Assembly: GCF_050908995.1 (NCBI RefSeq)
Contig: NC_135126.1
Coordinates: 15,500,001-15,564,000, forward strand
Reading direction: 5' to 3'
From: Andrena cerasifolii
Taxonomy: Eukaryota > Arthropoda > Insecta > Hymenoptera > Andrenidae
Length of the DNA stretch: 64,000 nucleotides
Under the pieces are notes generated by a model, which worked only from the letters and a program-made list of their open reading frames with translations, did not search any database and had not been told where the DNA came from. Shown here piece by piece: positions 1 through 12,990 of the stretch; position 1 is the stretch's first letter, and every line of letters starts with the position of its first letter. The position numbers were made by a program, and so were the translations under genes.

Positions 1-1890
1 TATTCTCGTCGCTGCTCGTATGCTAGACTCCTCGAACGTTACTCAGCATCTGAAGACAGTTATCAATAGATTGAAGAATCTCGCGTGGTCACACGTGACG
101 CTGAAACTCGTTTTACCCGCCTCGCAACCTGGTTCGTGCATAAACAAGCAACAGGCATCGCAATATGCGCCATCTTTAAGTTTATTATAGTTATAGGCCG
201 AAACGTTACCCGATTTCGGTGAAATATTCAGCACGCGTGCAATTTACTTAAATCTACAAACGGGATTTTTAATTTTCATTACAGGTTTAGCTAAAAAATT
301 TGAAAAAAGCGATCTTGGTAAACTAATCCTCCTAGCTTCTAAAAAAAAAATACAAATCGTTTGGACCAATTTTGAAAAAGTTACTCCGTTTTAAAGGGTG
401 TCCGAATACTTTTGTGGCCCGCTGCTAACAAATAATAGCTGATAGTTCGAGAGCAGATAGTCGAGCGGTCGCGGATTCCTGCACTTGAATCACCGCGTTC
501 CGCGAGTCACGCGATTGCGCAACCCGCGTTACCGCCTCTCGCGAATCTCCTGGACGTTTATCCTCGCGGTCGTCGCGGAGCTTCGTTCTCCGAGCAGCTG
601 GTAGGTACGTGTGTAAAATCTAAGAGCGCCCGCGTCGAGGTGCACCACCTCGCCCACCTCCCGCGGGGGGAAAAGCAGAGACAGAAGGAGGTGTGCGTGC
701 GTTCAGGGGGGTGACGAAATGTGAAACACGCGGGGGAGAGAAAGGAGGAAGGAGGAAAGCGAGCGCGCTATCGTTGGAAGCGTTGACGATAACACGGATA
801 TACATCGGCACTACGATATACATATAGCGGTGGCCAGCGATCAGGGGGATAGTTGTTGGTCAGTTTTGTACTTACCTCTGACACGGAGGCGGTTTCGCGA
901 AGCCTGCCCTGTCCGCGCTAGCGGAACTTTGAAGAACGACGAGGAACGCGAGGCACGCAGCATTCAGCAGGCGATTCATCGACACGCTGCCCGTGGAGCT
1001 CGGGGCCATTTTCTCGTTAATTCGCTATCTCCCCTCGACACGATCGCCCCTCTCTCCGATTCGTCCCACTGTTCTGTCTACTTAAGAGAACGAGGACTGA
1101 CAGGGGAAGAAAGTGATCGGTACGAACGGTTCTTTCTTTTCTCTATCTCTTTCTCCCTCTTTAGTTCTTCGAAAGAGTCCTTGTCGTTTCGTTTCGCTAT
1201 TCCTCCTTCGATCTTGATTCTACGACAATCGATCGTTTCTGCGCCTCTTCTTCCTCCGTTCCTTTCTCTCCCCCTCTGCCGCGCTCAAAACTCTCTCACT
1301 TTCTATTCTAGCCCTCGCCTGTGCCTGCTCTTTTTCTCCGTGTATTATCTCTGAATTTTCGTTCTGAGTCTCTGCTTCGTGCTTTCTGTTCTATCTCGCT
1401 TTCGATTTGGTTCGCTAGCAACGTGGAAAAGGACGAGACGCGAGGCGATATCGATTCGAGGTTTCCTTACTTTTTGCTGATCGGTCGAGGTTGCGGACCT
1501 TCCGTCTTTCGCAGCCTGCGAGGCGGTCTCAGCTCCAGCAGCAGGGCCGCATCTTCCCTGCAACAGAAAACGATCACGGATCGGTTAGACACCTGTTCCC
1601 TTTCGTAGTCTACGTCGACTGTACGAACTTCAATAAATTTTCGTTGAGAGTGAACTTAAATTCCTTCCCCCCTTCAATTCCTCCCTTCGCGGAGCGCGAA
1701 TGGGGCAGTCAGGGTGGGACGGAAATAAAAAGGCGACAACTACGCTCGCGTGACTTTTCGTCGCGGGTTACGGATTTAATTCGCTCGTGGTTGCGCAATC
1801 GCCTCGTCACCATCGACGCGGCGCATCCGCGGAAATCTGTCCACCAGGAACACCCTCTGCGTATTCCAAAACGATTAAATCACCATCGGC
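1..1890. other. Gene-free CpG-rich and CT-rich DNA
   Basis: GC-rich DNA from about 450 and a CT-rich tract at 1110-1350. Open frames here are low in complexity and lack family motifs or splice-consistent neighbours. It could be promoter or leader of a gene outside the window; I see nothing that proves this. Confidence 0.3.
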
Positions 1891-2013
1891 TACTATCAGC
1901 GCGGCGGATTTAACGGGTTGTTAGCGACCTTCGGAAGCTCTTAATTTTTGCGAAAATATGTACCCCTCGGAACGTCTGCCACCCGGGCCTTTTTCCTTAA
2001 ATCCGCCACTGGC
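1891..2013. mobile_element. Short MITE copy, GGCGGATTTAA family (copy 1)
   Basis: About 120 bp bounded by GCGGCGGATTTAA on the left and its inverse TTAAATCCGCCACTGG on the right. Near the right end, CCCCTCGGAACGTCTGCCACC is nearly the same as sequence at about 18268-18290. Two more members are at about 12.6 and 18.0 kb. Confidence 0.55.
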
Positions 2014-3381
2014 TACTTTTACCGACAGAGGTCCACTTTGAACTCACTTTAAATATCAAACCACAAGCCTTACTTATTATTACTATCACTTTTCGAAGAA
2101 GACAATGAGTTTCGATCACAACGAGACGCCGATACTAGCTCCACGAGCGAGATTCGAGTGTCGGGGGGTAATAAAATTAATCACGAGTGAACGAGCAAGT
2201 GGAAGGTTCGATGGTAGATGCGGCGCGGTGGCCAGAGAATAGGTGTGTTATGCACTGTCAGCAGGACGAAATGGGACGAGACAGAGAGGAGAGACGTTCT
2301 ATTCGCGGCTCTGAATGGGAGGCTAAGGCTTTGACGCAATGGTCTCGCAAAAATAGATGCCGTGTACGCGACCACCCAGCGGGATGCGAATCAACCGCGG
2401 CTTCGTAACCGTGTCCTCTCGCGGGAGGGAAGAGTCGGCCGAATCACGGGCAGAATCATCGACTCGCCTTCGAGGGAATTAACGAGCGTGGCCTCCGACG
2501 CGGAGGATCGATCGGCGATCTTCCACGCGATACGCCCGATTGCGAGTGCATCAGAAACAGCGGGTATTATAAATTTCCACGAGCTCGCGATTCACTCGGC
2601 CGAGCCCCGTGCAGATTTATAGCCGCGGCTAAACGATGGGCTAATTGCGATTTCGAGGCCCGTCGCGTATTTATTTTCCATTTGCGCTCGTCGATAACAA
2701 AGGTGCTCTAAATGATGAAGAGCCGCTATCGCGCGTGCAAAGAACAGGTTCCCACGGGGTCGCTAAAATTAACACGCATTAATGGCTTTCTAATGACACT
2801 CGAGCGCGCGACGAAGAAGGGAGAGGAGGAGACGAATCGATTCTAATTGATGACAAAGAAGAAGAGGTGATCTCGTAACGAGATCGGCGAGGACGTTCGC
2901 GGCTGGTTGGGAGAGATAAACGACAACGTTATCGCGGTGTGAAGAGCCTGGCCGGGATCACCGTAGCTCCGCGGTGGCGCACCATCGAGAAGAAACATCA
3001 AATTGCAGGCTGCGCTGCCTATTCCTGTCGTTAAGCGACACCGATTCACGTACATACGAGCCACGCGGGCGACACGTGCGCTCGCCCGCCTATATCCACC
3101 TTCCGTGATAGCTCATCCGAATCTTTCTCTCATCTCACTCGCCGCTTATCAACTGTCCTATGCCGTTCTTCAGCCGCTTCTTATCGCGCGCATTATTTCC
3201 ATCGAAATTACTTAAGCCGTAACTTTTGCGCTGCAACTTCTACGTGGAAGAAGCTGATAAGAAACGAACGCTCGAGATATTCCACATTTGCGAGCTGCCT
3301 ACACGGGGAAGCCCCTTTAAACGAGGAAAAATGATGACGTTCGGTGCGAAAAATCTGGTACCGCAAACTGGATCGGCAGGT
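2014..3381. other. Gene-free stretch
   Basis: Unique-looking, CpG-rich DNA. Short open frames on both strands lack recognisable motifs, and I see no repeat boundaries. Confidence 0.3.
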
Positions 3382-3385
3382 TTAA

Positions 3386-3665
3386 CCCTCGGTTGTCGCA
3401 CCTACTTTTTCGAACCTCGTAGTCACACTGGGTCGATTTGACCCTGCCAATTTTCAATCGGTTGTTATTTATAAACTATTTGTTAAATTAAGTCTGAAAA
3501 ATTCTGAGATAAAGTTTCAACATTGTAGAATATATACACGTCGTTGAAAGTTGACGTTTAAAGAGTCGTCGTGCTTAAAAAAAATTGAAGCAATAAGAGT
3601 TGCGACAAAAAGTTTTTTGCTTAAAAAATTGCAGGGTCAATTTGACCCAGTGTGACAACCGAGGG
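3386..3665. mobile_element. piggyBac-type MITE with TTAA target duplication
   Basis: A 280-bp element between TTAA at 3382-3385 and TTAA at 3666-3669. Terminal inverted repeats are CCCTCGGTTGTC. A second inverted pair inside the ends, around GTCACACTGGGTC and GGGTCAATTTGACCC, gives the asymmetric terminal plus sub-terminal layout of piggyBac ends. It is non-coding. Confidence 0.8.
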
Positions 3666-3669
3666 TTAA

Positions 3670-5270
3670 TCGAGATACACTTCGCATTCGAGCTACCGGC
3701 TTGCAAATAAGATTGTCAGTTACGGTAGGAAGGCGGAGGAGAAAGGTTAGGTGTACTTCCACTTTCCTTTGTCCAAAAGATAGTTTTCTAATTGTACCGT
3801 TGGATGCAAGAATGACCTCAGGACACTCTGGCCGGTTTTGCATAAAACGCACAATTAGATATATTTAAAATTGGCAAAGCAATGGTAAATTTTGTGAATC
3901 AATGTTGACCAACTCACTCTAATTCGTGTCTAATCCAAACATACATCAACCTGAACGTGACACGATATATGCCTATTTTTGTGACTATATTTTCTCAATA
4001 TTCTATATTTTTTTCAAGTATTATGCAAATATTAAATAAAAAATAAAACAATTTTTTCCCTATATTTGTCCACTCTATGCAAGAAGGGCCTGAGAAGGCA
4101 ATAATTGAAGTTAATTTCACTGATTAATTTATAACATAATTTTTAAATAATATAGACAGTTTTACAATAGCATCACTATGTATAAAAAATATCTAACTTC
4201 GTAATGTTTACAGACACTTTTCTCGAAACTGACTTTCGGCACCGAGGGCTTATTCTTGCATCCAAAGAAGCACACTTTTCTGCCACGTTCCATCGTGTAA
4301 TTACTAATCAACAAAAGAGTTAATGGGAAGCAACGGTCGAGAAGAGTTCGCGCTGGACGTATCGTTCCCATCGACTATAAATCGATCGTCCGATCGCGAC
4401 AACCTCGTGGACACGCGATAGCGTAAGACTATGTATGCATTTTCGGCGCGGAAAGGTCGTCGTTGCAACGCAATACCATCGCGCACAGTGTACGATCCTC
4501 CTGTGTCTCTATTAATAATATCCTCCTCGCTGTTTCTCCGCGACTTCCCGCTCGCTCGCTCGCTCCTCCGTCGCCTCTCTCTCTGTCCCTGTATCGCATA
4601 AGCGGCACATGACTTTCAAAAACCCGCCATTTCGGAACGATCGTTGGCTCGTGCAGAGATAAGCGCGCGAGGTAACCGAGCGTCACCCATCGCACTCCCA
4701 AATGAAAGAGAGAAGACGACATCAACCGCAAGGAATCTAACGATCCTGATGGCCCCACTAAAGTCCCCGATTCGAAAGGGGAGAATGCCCCGGTGGATAG
4801 GAATCTTGCGCAACACCCAACGTTCAGTACTTACGACCCTCTTTCCCCACCTGAACGGATAGCTAATCCACGAAGGGCTCCAAACGCCCTCGAGATCGCC
4901 AACCGTCGATCGGCGATCGAGCCGACGGTCGCGATCCTCCGTGGAGGAACGACCAGGTGCAGACGATTCGAGCGTTCCCAGGCCGCGATTGCAGTCTCCG
5001 TCTCCGGTGCAAGGTGTCGCGTGGTGTCTCGTGGCGTGCTCGCGGGACTCGAGCGCTCGACTACCGATTCTCGCGCTGCGCCCTTCGCGTTTTAGGAAGG
5101 AGAGGCGACGGCAGGGAAGCTGGGAGGAAGCGCGAGGCGAGGTGGATCGTAGCAAAGGGGAAAGGTGGGAGAAATTTTGGTGCGAGTCTGGTGCACGACG
5201 CACGGCGCGCGGCGAGAACTACGGGCTGCGACTAAGTCCGCCGAGGAGGCACGCGGCTACTTTATGAGAC
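3670..5270. other. Gene-free stretch with a possible THAP-like fragment
   Basis: AT-rich at 3840-4200 and GC-rich after 4500. On the minus strand from the ATG at 4293, a short frame reads MERGRKVCFFGCKNKPS, which resembles the start of a THAP zinc finger (C-x3-C) but soon loses similarity. It may be a remnant of a P-element-like gene. There is no other gene evidence. Confidence 0.25.
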
Positions 5271-5273
5271 CGA

Positions 5274-5444
5274 TTAAGGCGGATTCACACATACCGTGGC
5301 GGTGCAGCGGCGTCGGTGTGAGTGCTGAAAAATATTGTTTCCCCGTTTACGAATGCAGCCGTCGCGTTTACCCGTGTCAGCCGCTCACACTGACGCTGGC
5401 GCCGCTGAAGCGTCGCGGAACCGCGCCTTTGTGAATCCACCTTT
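5274..5444. mobile_element. Small MITE, TTAAGGCGGATTCACAC family (copy 1)
   Basis: Begins TTAAGGCGGATTCACAC and ends with the inverse TGTGAATCCACCTTTA, about 170 bp. A second copy of similar size lies at 41.9 kb. The interior is GC-rich and unlike the second copy beyond the ends. Confidence 0.6.
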
Positions 5445-5752
5445 ACGCGCGCGGAGTCGAGCCCCCGCCGGCTCGAGCCCCGATTGGTCCAGCTGGGGCC
5501 GTCGTTGATCCCTACCGACGCACGCCCGCGGGCAGATTCGAATCGGCGCGGCGACTGCAAGCCGCGCGAATCCCTTCTCTGCGCGGAAGCAACTGCGCAC
5601 AGGGTCGCGCACTGCGTGCTTTTAATTTATTTAAGGCACAATGTCCTGGCTATCGAGAGGTCCTGAGGCAGAGATGAGGAAAGTAACCGGGGAGGAATTA
5701 TGAAGGTTAATCGCGAATGGATTATCGTCGGTTTTTGTGACGTCAGGGGTGG

Positions 5753-6745
5753 GTGCACAATAGGATGGCTTTAATTTTTGGTCTTTTGAATTTTCTTCGG
5801 GGCATCTTCCAAAATAGTTACAAATAATTTTAAAAAAATCGTGTAAATGGGTGCCCCTGGGCCCTTAAACATTTAAATCATTATTTAACAGCTCGCGAAG
5901 TCGATTTTATATAATATCCTCCAAGTTATTGATTAAATAAAAAAAATATATCAAACAAAGGTTGTAGATCCGGAGAAGGAGCATCTTTTATGTTAATTAT
6001 TTTTTCCTCAAATTTTGAAAGTTTAAATGCTTATAGAACACTTTTTATTTATGAAGGCGAACAAAAAAAATGGAATTTTTATTTTCGAGGACTATTTTTT
6101 AAACATTTAAGGGGGGAATATACCGAAATATGCGAAAAAGATAAAAAATTCTTATTTTCAGTGTTTGATATGTCATGAATGTTTCCTGAAAAATTGGGAA
6201 CGAAATTCGCAAAAATATCGAAATATGACTATATCTTCGAAAAAATATCGAAATATGACTATATATTCGCAAAATTATCGAAATATGACTATATGTGCGA
6301 TATTTTTGCGAATTTCGGTTCCAAATTTTCAGGAAACATTCATGACAACATATCAAGCACTGAAAATAAGAAAAAAAATTTTTTTTATCTTTTTCGCATA
6401 TTGCGGTATATGCCCCCCCCCCTTAAATGTTTAAAAAATACTCCTCGAAAATAAAAATTCCACTTTTTTTGTTCGCCTTCATAAATAAAAAGTGCTCTAG
6501 AAACATTTAAACTTTCAAAATTTGAGGGGAAAAAAGTTTTTTATTTATTTAGTTTTTCGGTCTTCGCGAACTGTTAAATAATAATTTAAATGTTTAAGGG
6601 CCCAGGGGCACCCTTTCCCGTTATCCGATCGAGCTCAAACTCTACACAATTTTTTTTACTTATTTGGAACTATTCTGGAGGATGCCCCGAAGAAAATCTT
6701 GAAAAAAAATGTTACCAAGAGTATATAAAAGCCACCCTAGTGCAC
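5753..6745. mobile_element. Fold-back element about 1 kb long with ~450-bp arms
   Basis: GTGCAC begins the left arm and ends the right arm. The arms pair over most of their length, including GGGTGCCCCTGGGCCCTTAA near 5850 and its inverse near 6600. The centre (about 6211-6300) carries three ~30-bp repeats with the core TATCGAAATATGACTATAT. Open frames inside are palindrome artefacts. I see no clear target duplication. Confidence 0.75.
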
Positions 6746-7049
6746 ACCGAGCACGCGATCTATCGCGCCTGTGTTTCAAAGTCACGCGATTTTCGTCTAG
6801 CGAAAAGTAGGACACGCGTCATGGTCCATCGAAGCCGCGACAGCGAAAACATGCTTGCTTCAAGGCCCGTCGAGCAGAAAAAACGCGGCAAACGTGGCTC
6901 GTTACTGTTCGTGCCATATTCGTCTACCTGTCATTAGCATCGATGAATAAGGGGAAGAATAATGTTATCAAAACGCAGGGCGAATCTAGGTGAGTCGGTA
7001 GGAGAGTTAGCTGAGTTGCTATATTTCAGACTCTATACGTAAAAACGCA
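6746..7049. other. Gene-free stretch
   Basis: Moderate-GC unique DNA between two repeats. No motif or repeat boundary seen. Confidence 0.25.
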
Positions 7050-7153
7050 TTAAGGTGCCAATCCACGATGAGATTATACTTGTCTCTCGAGAGTGTAATT
7101 TCATAAAAGCACGTGTCATTACGCGTCTAATTTCATTTCTCCCAGCACCTTAG
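7050..7153. repeat. Short inverted-repeat element, TTAAGGTGC ends
   Basis: TTAAGGTGC at the left and GCACCTTA at the right, 103 bp apart. The left end (TTAAGGTGCCAATCCAC) resembles the 5.3- and 41.9-kb elements. The inverted repeat is only about 8 bp, so the call is tentative. Confidence 0.35.
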
Positions 7154-9777
7154 GTTGCCAAAAGTCATGACTTCAGTTTTCAAGCCGATTTTCAGGACAT
7201 ATTGTCTTAAAGCAATTATCGCCCAACTTGTCCGAATCAGCATAAAATTAGGTTTATTCTGTTAAAACAAATAATATCTATATGAAAACAGCTGAATTCC
7301 ACTGTTATCGCGTAGCGTATCTTCGCGATTTGTCGCCGACGACCTCGCGAGCCAGCAATTACGTGCCGATACCGACACGCGCCCAATCAACGTGCGAAAA
7401 TTCAGTTTCGCATGAAGCGAGGCGCGTGAAGGAATGATAATTGCTATCCGAATGATAACCGCGCGTTTTGGGTACGGGCTGCGCGGAGGAAGCTGCCGTC
7501 CTTCCTCTGCTCTGTCGCCAGCGCTGCGGGCAGGAGTCGCAAGGCGAGACGACGGTGCGCAATGCTCGCACAGGCGCAACGTACGAGGAATCAGCCCGCG
7601 AATCGGCAGTTTCGAAACGGAAGGCGAGCAAAGCACGACGGGGCAAAGGAAGCGAAAAGAACGGGATCCAAAAGGTCGGGGAGGGAGAGGGAGCCAATTG
7701 CGCGGTAAGGCGCCTTCGCGTTTAATCGTGTTAAAACGCCGCGGCCCGAGTGGACGAGTTGCTTCAGCCACAATCATTCTATTGGCTATTTTTAGGCGGA
7801 AATAGGTCGGTGCAGATGGATCGCGGTATTCAGAGAGCATGCTGAATAGTTTCTGACGACGACCGGCTGATGCGCGCGCCCCGTGTGTCGCCCTTCTCGC
7901 GTCGATTATCTCTGGCCGAACGCGGCGACGTCCGCCGTCGAATTCCGTCGGGTTCCATCGAATTCCACCTGAATCCAGCGGACGCCGGCTTGTAAGAAAA
8001 ATTGCATCGGCGAGGCGCGGTGGAAGGTCGCCGCGCACAATGGGGCCTCTCTGGGTAATTGTCGACACCGCCACGGCCGGCCACGAAAAGCCGGGGCGAA
8101 TTAATTGCCAGCCGCGTAATGAGCCTGCCTGCTATTAGATCATTCAGGTAGGAGAAGCTTTATACGAGCGTCGGGACTGCACACCTGCGCGCGGCGTCTG
8201 CATGGGAACAGGCACTCCGGAGACAATTGAAACACACCGCCAGGGAAACGGTGCGTGGCTTCGTTTCTTATTCAGCCGCCAGAACACGTCGCCTCTGTTT
8301 CCTTCCCTCTTCGGGCCGAGAGCGATCGGTGGAGGAAAACGAATTAGAATTCAGAAGCTCGTTTCTCAGCGCGCCACGTGTGGTGCGGTGTTCTAATGGC
8401 TGGATGAGCACGGGACATTAATCCCCATTAGTAGATTGGTAGGTCTAAAGGAGCTAATCCTCGGGGCCCGATCGGGGGAGTAAGCAGGGAGGTCGCCCAG
8501 AGCGGCTAATTTGGGGGCGGTAAAATTGGTAGAAAGAGAAATTTAAGATCAAGAAAAAGTATAACCTTTTGAAAAACTGGTAAAGAAGTAAGTAATACGT
8601 GTTGGAATTTAAGATCGAACTTATACTTAAATTGTTTTTCAATCACTCGTATAAGTATGGTAATTATTTACAAAAGGGCAGTCCTGACCGATTTCGCTGG
8701 CCTTGGAATATGGTGCCGGGGACATGATTCTGAACAACTTTTTCCTATACATTTTAGCGACGCTCGGCGTTAGTTTTCGAGATATTCGCAAAAAAATCGC
8801 GATCGGTAGTTGGTTTAGGTTAGATGGTTCAGCGGGCCTCCTCGCCATAGGGCCTTTTGGGAGATTTACACACATTTTTTTTTATTTTAAATCTACCAAA
8901 AGTTGTCCGCTAAACCACCGCTAAACCAACTATTTTAAAATGATTATTTATAATCAAATATAAGGAGCGGCGAAAATCATTTTTCCCCGAGCGGAGGAAG
9001 AGGCAGATCGGGCCCTGCTAATTCACCGGTATTGGCCTTAGAAAGGTGTCCGTACGTTGCTACCGGTTCCTTCCTCTCAGCTACGCGACTTAACGATCAA
9101 ACTAATTTCTCTGATCAGTTTGCGATGCGCGAAGAGCTGGGCTCAGCGTGGTAGGCTATCGCTATTGATTACGCAATGCTCGACGATTATGAGAGAAGTT
9201 TCACGTGGAATACACATTGCCGATAGTCGGATATCGACGACTGCCAGCGTTCGTCTTTGCCGAGGATCCGGTTCAACGATTGTCCTTCCAAGGAGCCCTC
9301 GAGGAACCACCTCTTACCTAACCGATCGCCTCGATGAAAACAGGATTCGACTCGGTCGCGAGTCCGCTTCCACGCGTTCCCTTTCCAGACGCTCCCCGCG
9401 ACCAGCCGCGGGTATCGCGGACGCATCGGACGCAACAAAGATTCCTCTAGGCGATTTCGAATCGAAAGGCGATCTCGAGAACGAATGTGCCGAAACTGTG
9501 CACGCGCCGAGTCCGATAACGCGATCTCGGCGCAGGTGGAGCCCTGTGACTCCAATTACTTTATCACGATGACTTCATGCGAGTTTCAAAATACAAGTTA
9601 CACTTCCAGTTACAAAGATGCAACGCAATAGCGGTCAGCTGGGCGGGAAATGCGCGTGAAACTATAACGAAGTAGACAGAATGTGATGCGTATACATATC
9701 TATAAAATATGTTTTCATTGGAAAAAAAAAAAAATAAAGTCGCTTTTGTAATATTTATGCAACATTTTCTTTCACTC
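7154..9777. other. Gene-free stretch
   Basis: GC-rich DNA with long chance frames (the longest is about 270 codons at 7262-8074, minus). None has a domain, splice-consistent partners or a plausible protein composition; they follow from the low stop-codon density of CpG-rich DNA. 8880-8960 is AT-rich. Confidence 0.3.
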
Positions 9778-9912
9778 TTAAGGTGCGGTAGCACTGAGAC
9801 AATGCGAGGCAATATGTCGCATGCGATGCGTGCGAGGGTGACGTTTTGCATGCGAAAAAAAGATGCGTCGCACGTTGCCCGGTGCCAAAAAATTGCCTCA
9901 GTGGAATCCCGG
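9778..9912. repeat. Short inverted-repeat element
   Basis: GCACTGAGACAAT near the left end pairs with ATTGCCTCAGTGGAA near the right. The interior has GCATGCGATGCGTGCGA against CATGCGAAAAAAAGATGCG. TTAA (9778-9781) is at the left boundary only, so the right end may be lost or diverged. Confidence 0.4.
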
Positions 9913-12602
9913 CTTTGCGCCACTCGTTTGCGAGCGAAAGTGCTGAACAATAATAACGTAACATATTGTAGCGTACTGCCACTCCGATACTTGATCACTG
10001 AATTGGTAATTGCAGCTTAGAATTATCGTGTAATCATGTCCCGACTAATGGCAAACTGGTGAACACCAGTTTCCACTCGAGGTAAAGAAACGCTGCAGCC
10101 AGTAAAAGGTGACTCGCGGAAAAATCAAATTTAATGTTTTCGACGTCCTCTTCTTGGAATCAATTATTCTTCGAATGTAATTCTTTTACGTAATCGCAGA
10201 ATTTCTCGAGATCGCGCCTGCGATAGCATTATACATATAGCGGTTAAAGATAAATGCGCGGGAAACGCGAAGCAAAGGAGCCAGAAACGTCGTCGCTCTT
10301 CCACTTGAACGTCTAAAATCTTTTCCCACAGATCTCCAACTTTTGTACACGTAATATTTCTATTTTAGGTAAAGTATGCGAACACGCAGCCTTCAAGGGC
10401 TCCAAAGACACTTAAAATATCCTACAAACGTTTCCGAAGCTTTTCCAAGTTCAATTTCAATCGGTACTCTACGATTGGCAGTGCTGCCATCTTCTAGCGA
10501 GGCAATGCAACGAAACGTGCGGATAGCAGTACCTGCCGGTAAAGAAGAGTAATCTTTATTTACCTGTCGTCGATAATGTAGATATTAACCGACTGTTGGT
10601 AATAGGAAATCTGTAAAGGGGAGTGCTAAGCGTGTTTACACGATGCGTTACAAAGTTTGCTGCTCGCAGCCTCCATCGCCATCGCCCGGGTCCAACAAGT
10701 GTCCCCGCAGCGTGCACTCCGGCACGTAAGTCGAAATCTTTCCAACAGGTTTAAAGCGCACTAACCCCGGAACGAACGCAATCAACGATTCACGGAAGAA
10801 GCGAGATGATGCAATGTTATTTTTCGATCCTACTTCGACAGTTTCACGGAAAACTCATCTCGAAGCGCGTCTCCGCGCTACCTACGAACGCACTTGTAAC
10901 GATCGCCCCTACGGCCGATATTATCCGTCCCTTCCTCTACGACTCTAAATTCTTCCATCTCTTAATGGCTGATCTAAGTCCACGGCTAATCTGTCTAAAT
11001 CAATATTTATTGGGGAAATTTCCAGCGTTTGAAGGCCAAGCTCGTAACAAGCAATTTAAACGAGGGACCAGATAAAAGATCCATCCCGCTACTTTTCCCA
11101 AGGTTCCACGCGACAGACATTATGGAAATTTTTTCCAGCAATTACAGCTCGTCCACCGATAGAGACTAATCGCGATGACTCTGATAGCCGGGGACCGATC
11201 CACCGGGAAGGAACAAAATAATAAAGCGCAATTACCCAAGCCCCCGATTATTCCATTGTACCGACTGACGTCAAGCGACGCGCCGACCAATCGGTGCCCC
11301 CGCAGCGACGACGAGCCCTCGCGAAAATCAACGGTGACGCGCGAAGCTCCAATTTCGCCAATCCGAATGATCCCTGCCTCCGCATAGAAAGTCGGATATC
11401 ACTTAACCTTATGCAATGACGAGTCACCATCCGCACAGCAGAGGTTTAAACCGCTATCTGGCCGTATCTGCCGCATCCAGATAAATTCCTAGTGTTTGTA
11501 CAAGCGATGGAGTACGGCGTACTCGGTACGCGGCAAAAATGATCTATGTAAACGATCGTGGAGACTCGATTCAAGTCGCCCGAGGAGAAGGGTACTCGCG
11601 CCAGCGATCGAAATCACGTGCGATGAATAATTTACGCGCACTTTACTACGAAATATTAACAGCTGCAGGAAGTCACGTTTCTTCGGGCGTTATAAGTTAA
11701 TCCAGAATCGAGTTTTCTTCTTTCATGCTAAAAGAGTGCAGCTCCAGTTTTTACCAACTTTTAGTAAATTAGAAAAAAAATTGTTTATAAAATTATTAAT
11801 TGAAAAATATATAATTTCACACAATAAGTAGTGGTAACTGAGTCGATAAGTTTTTACTGTTTCTGGAGCTGCTCGAAATAAAAATATTGCACAAACGAAA
11901 CAGTAATGGGTGCGGGTTCAAAATATGCAATAAATTGCTTATTTTTTATCGGATTTGCATTAAACGTGCACCAATTGACGTAGAATTTTTTATACGTGGG
12001 TATACCACACGTCATAACTCAACAACTGTAAAAAATGGAGCTTATTTACTCCTTACCCTCTCGCAATTTGCCTCGTGTATTAATTGAACACGAAACTTCT
12101 TGCACGTATGTTGTAATTTCGTGACTTTTTCCTATCGGTTGTATTTTCATCTCCATATGATGCAACTAGTTTTGCGCACGTTACGCGACATGCGTTCCCA
12201 TTGTGAGAATATGTGAAAAATTAATAAAATGTTACGGCTAAATCGAAAGGGGCGCGCGTCGCTCGAAATCTAGGCCAGTGACAGAGCGAAATAGAGTTGC
12301 CAACTTTTACGCGAATATCTCGTCTCGTCTCGGTCGAGGTTCTCTCCTTCGTGACCGTTTCAATCCACGTGACGTTTAACACGCGCCTCCGCTCGCGTGG
12401 ATTCGCTGGAAACATTAAGCCACACGCTCGGCTTGCCGCAATTAAAACCGGAGCAATTACCTATGCGTAATATAAATCGGTAACTCGCCATCAAGATAAT
12501 TTATGCATTTCGATTTGCAACTGTCTGGAATGCAGGGGGCACGAGTGCATCGAGTAACCCTCAGCAACGTTACCATAAAAAAAACAGGAAATTCGAATAG
12601 CC
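9913..12602. other. Gene-free stretch with one small inverted repeat
   Basis: No coding evidence. At about 11739-11873, GCAGCTCCAGTTTTTAC and the inverse of AGTAAAAA...CTGGAGCTGC flank about 110 bp of AT-rich DNA, a possible degraded MITE. The rest looks unique. Confidence 0.3.
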
Positions 12603-12990
12603 CAGTGCAGCGGCGGATTTAAGGAAAAAGGCCCACCGTTCTGGGACACCCTGTATATATACCGCAATTACGAATAAATTTATGCGCGCGTGGTATGAAC
12701 ATAATGGGAAACCGACAAAAATTGTATTTGGGTAAAATGAGAGAAATCATAATTTTTTTGGAAGATTTGTCCCTGGGGGGCAGATTTGGACATTAACTAA
12801 ATAAAAAATATTCAAATAACGGATCAAATAAAAGTTACTTCAACTTTCTTCGTTATTCGATGACATAACGAAAAAAAATTTTGTAACTGTTATTCGTCTT
12901 TTGAAATTTTTATTTAAATAAATATTTTGCCCATCTCTGCTGGGGAGGGGGCCTGCTCCTGAGCCCATTAAATCCGTCACAGGTCTGTTG
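12603..12990. mobile_element. MITE copy, GGCGGATTTAA family (copy 2)
   Basis: Left end CCAGTGCAGCGGCGGATTTAA, right end inverse ATTAAATCCGTCACAGG, about 390 bp, AT-rich inside. Shares ends with the 1.9- and 18.0-kb copies. Confidence 0.55.

Noticed and set aside
6099..6454. Several similar open frames on both strands
   Set aside because: They are mirror images produced by the fold-back element and its internal repeats.
7262..8074. 270-codon minus-strand open frame
   Set aside because: CpG-rich DNA has few stop codons. The translation has no domain or plausible composition, and overlapping frames on both strands are equally open.
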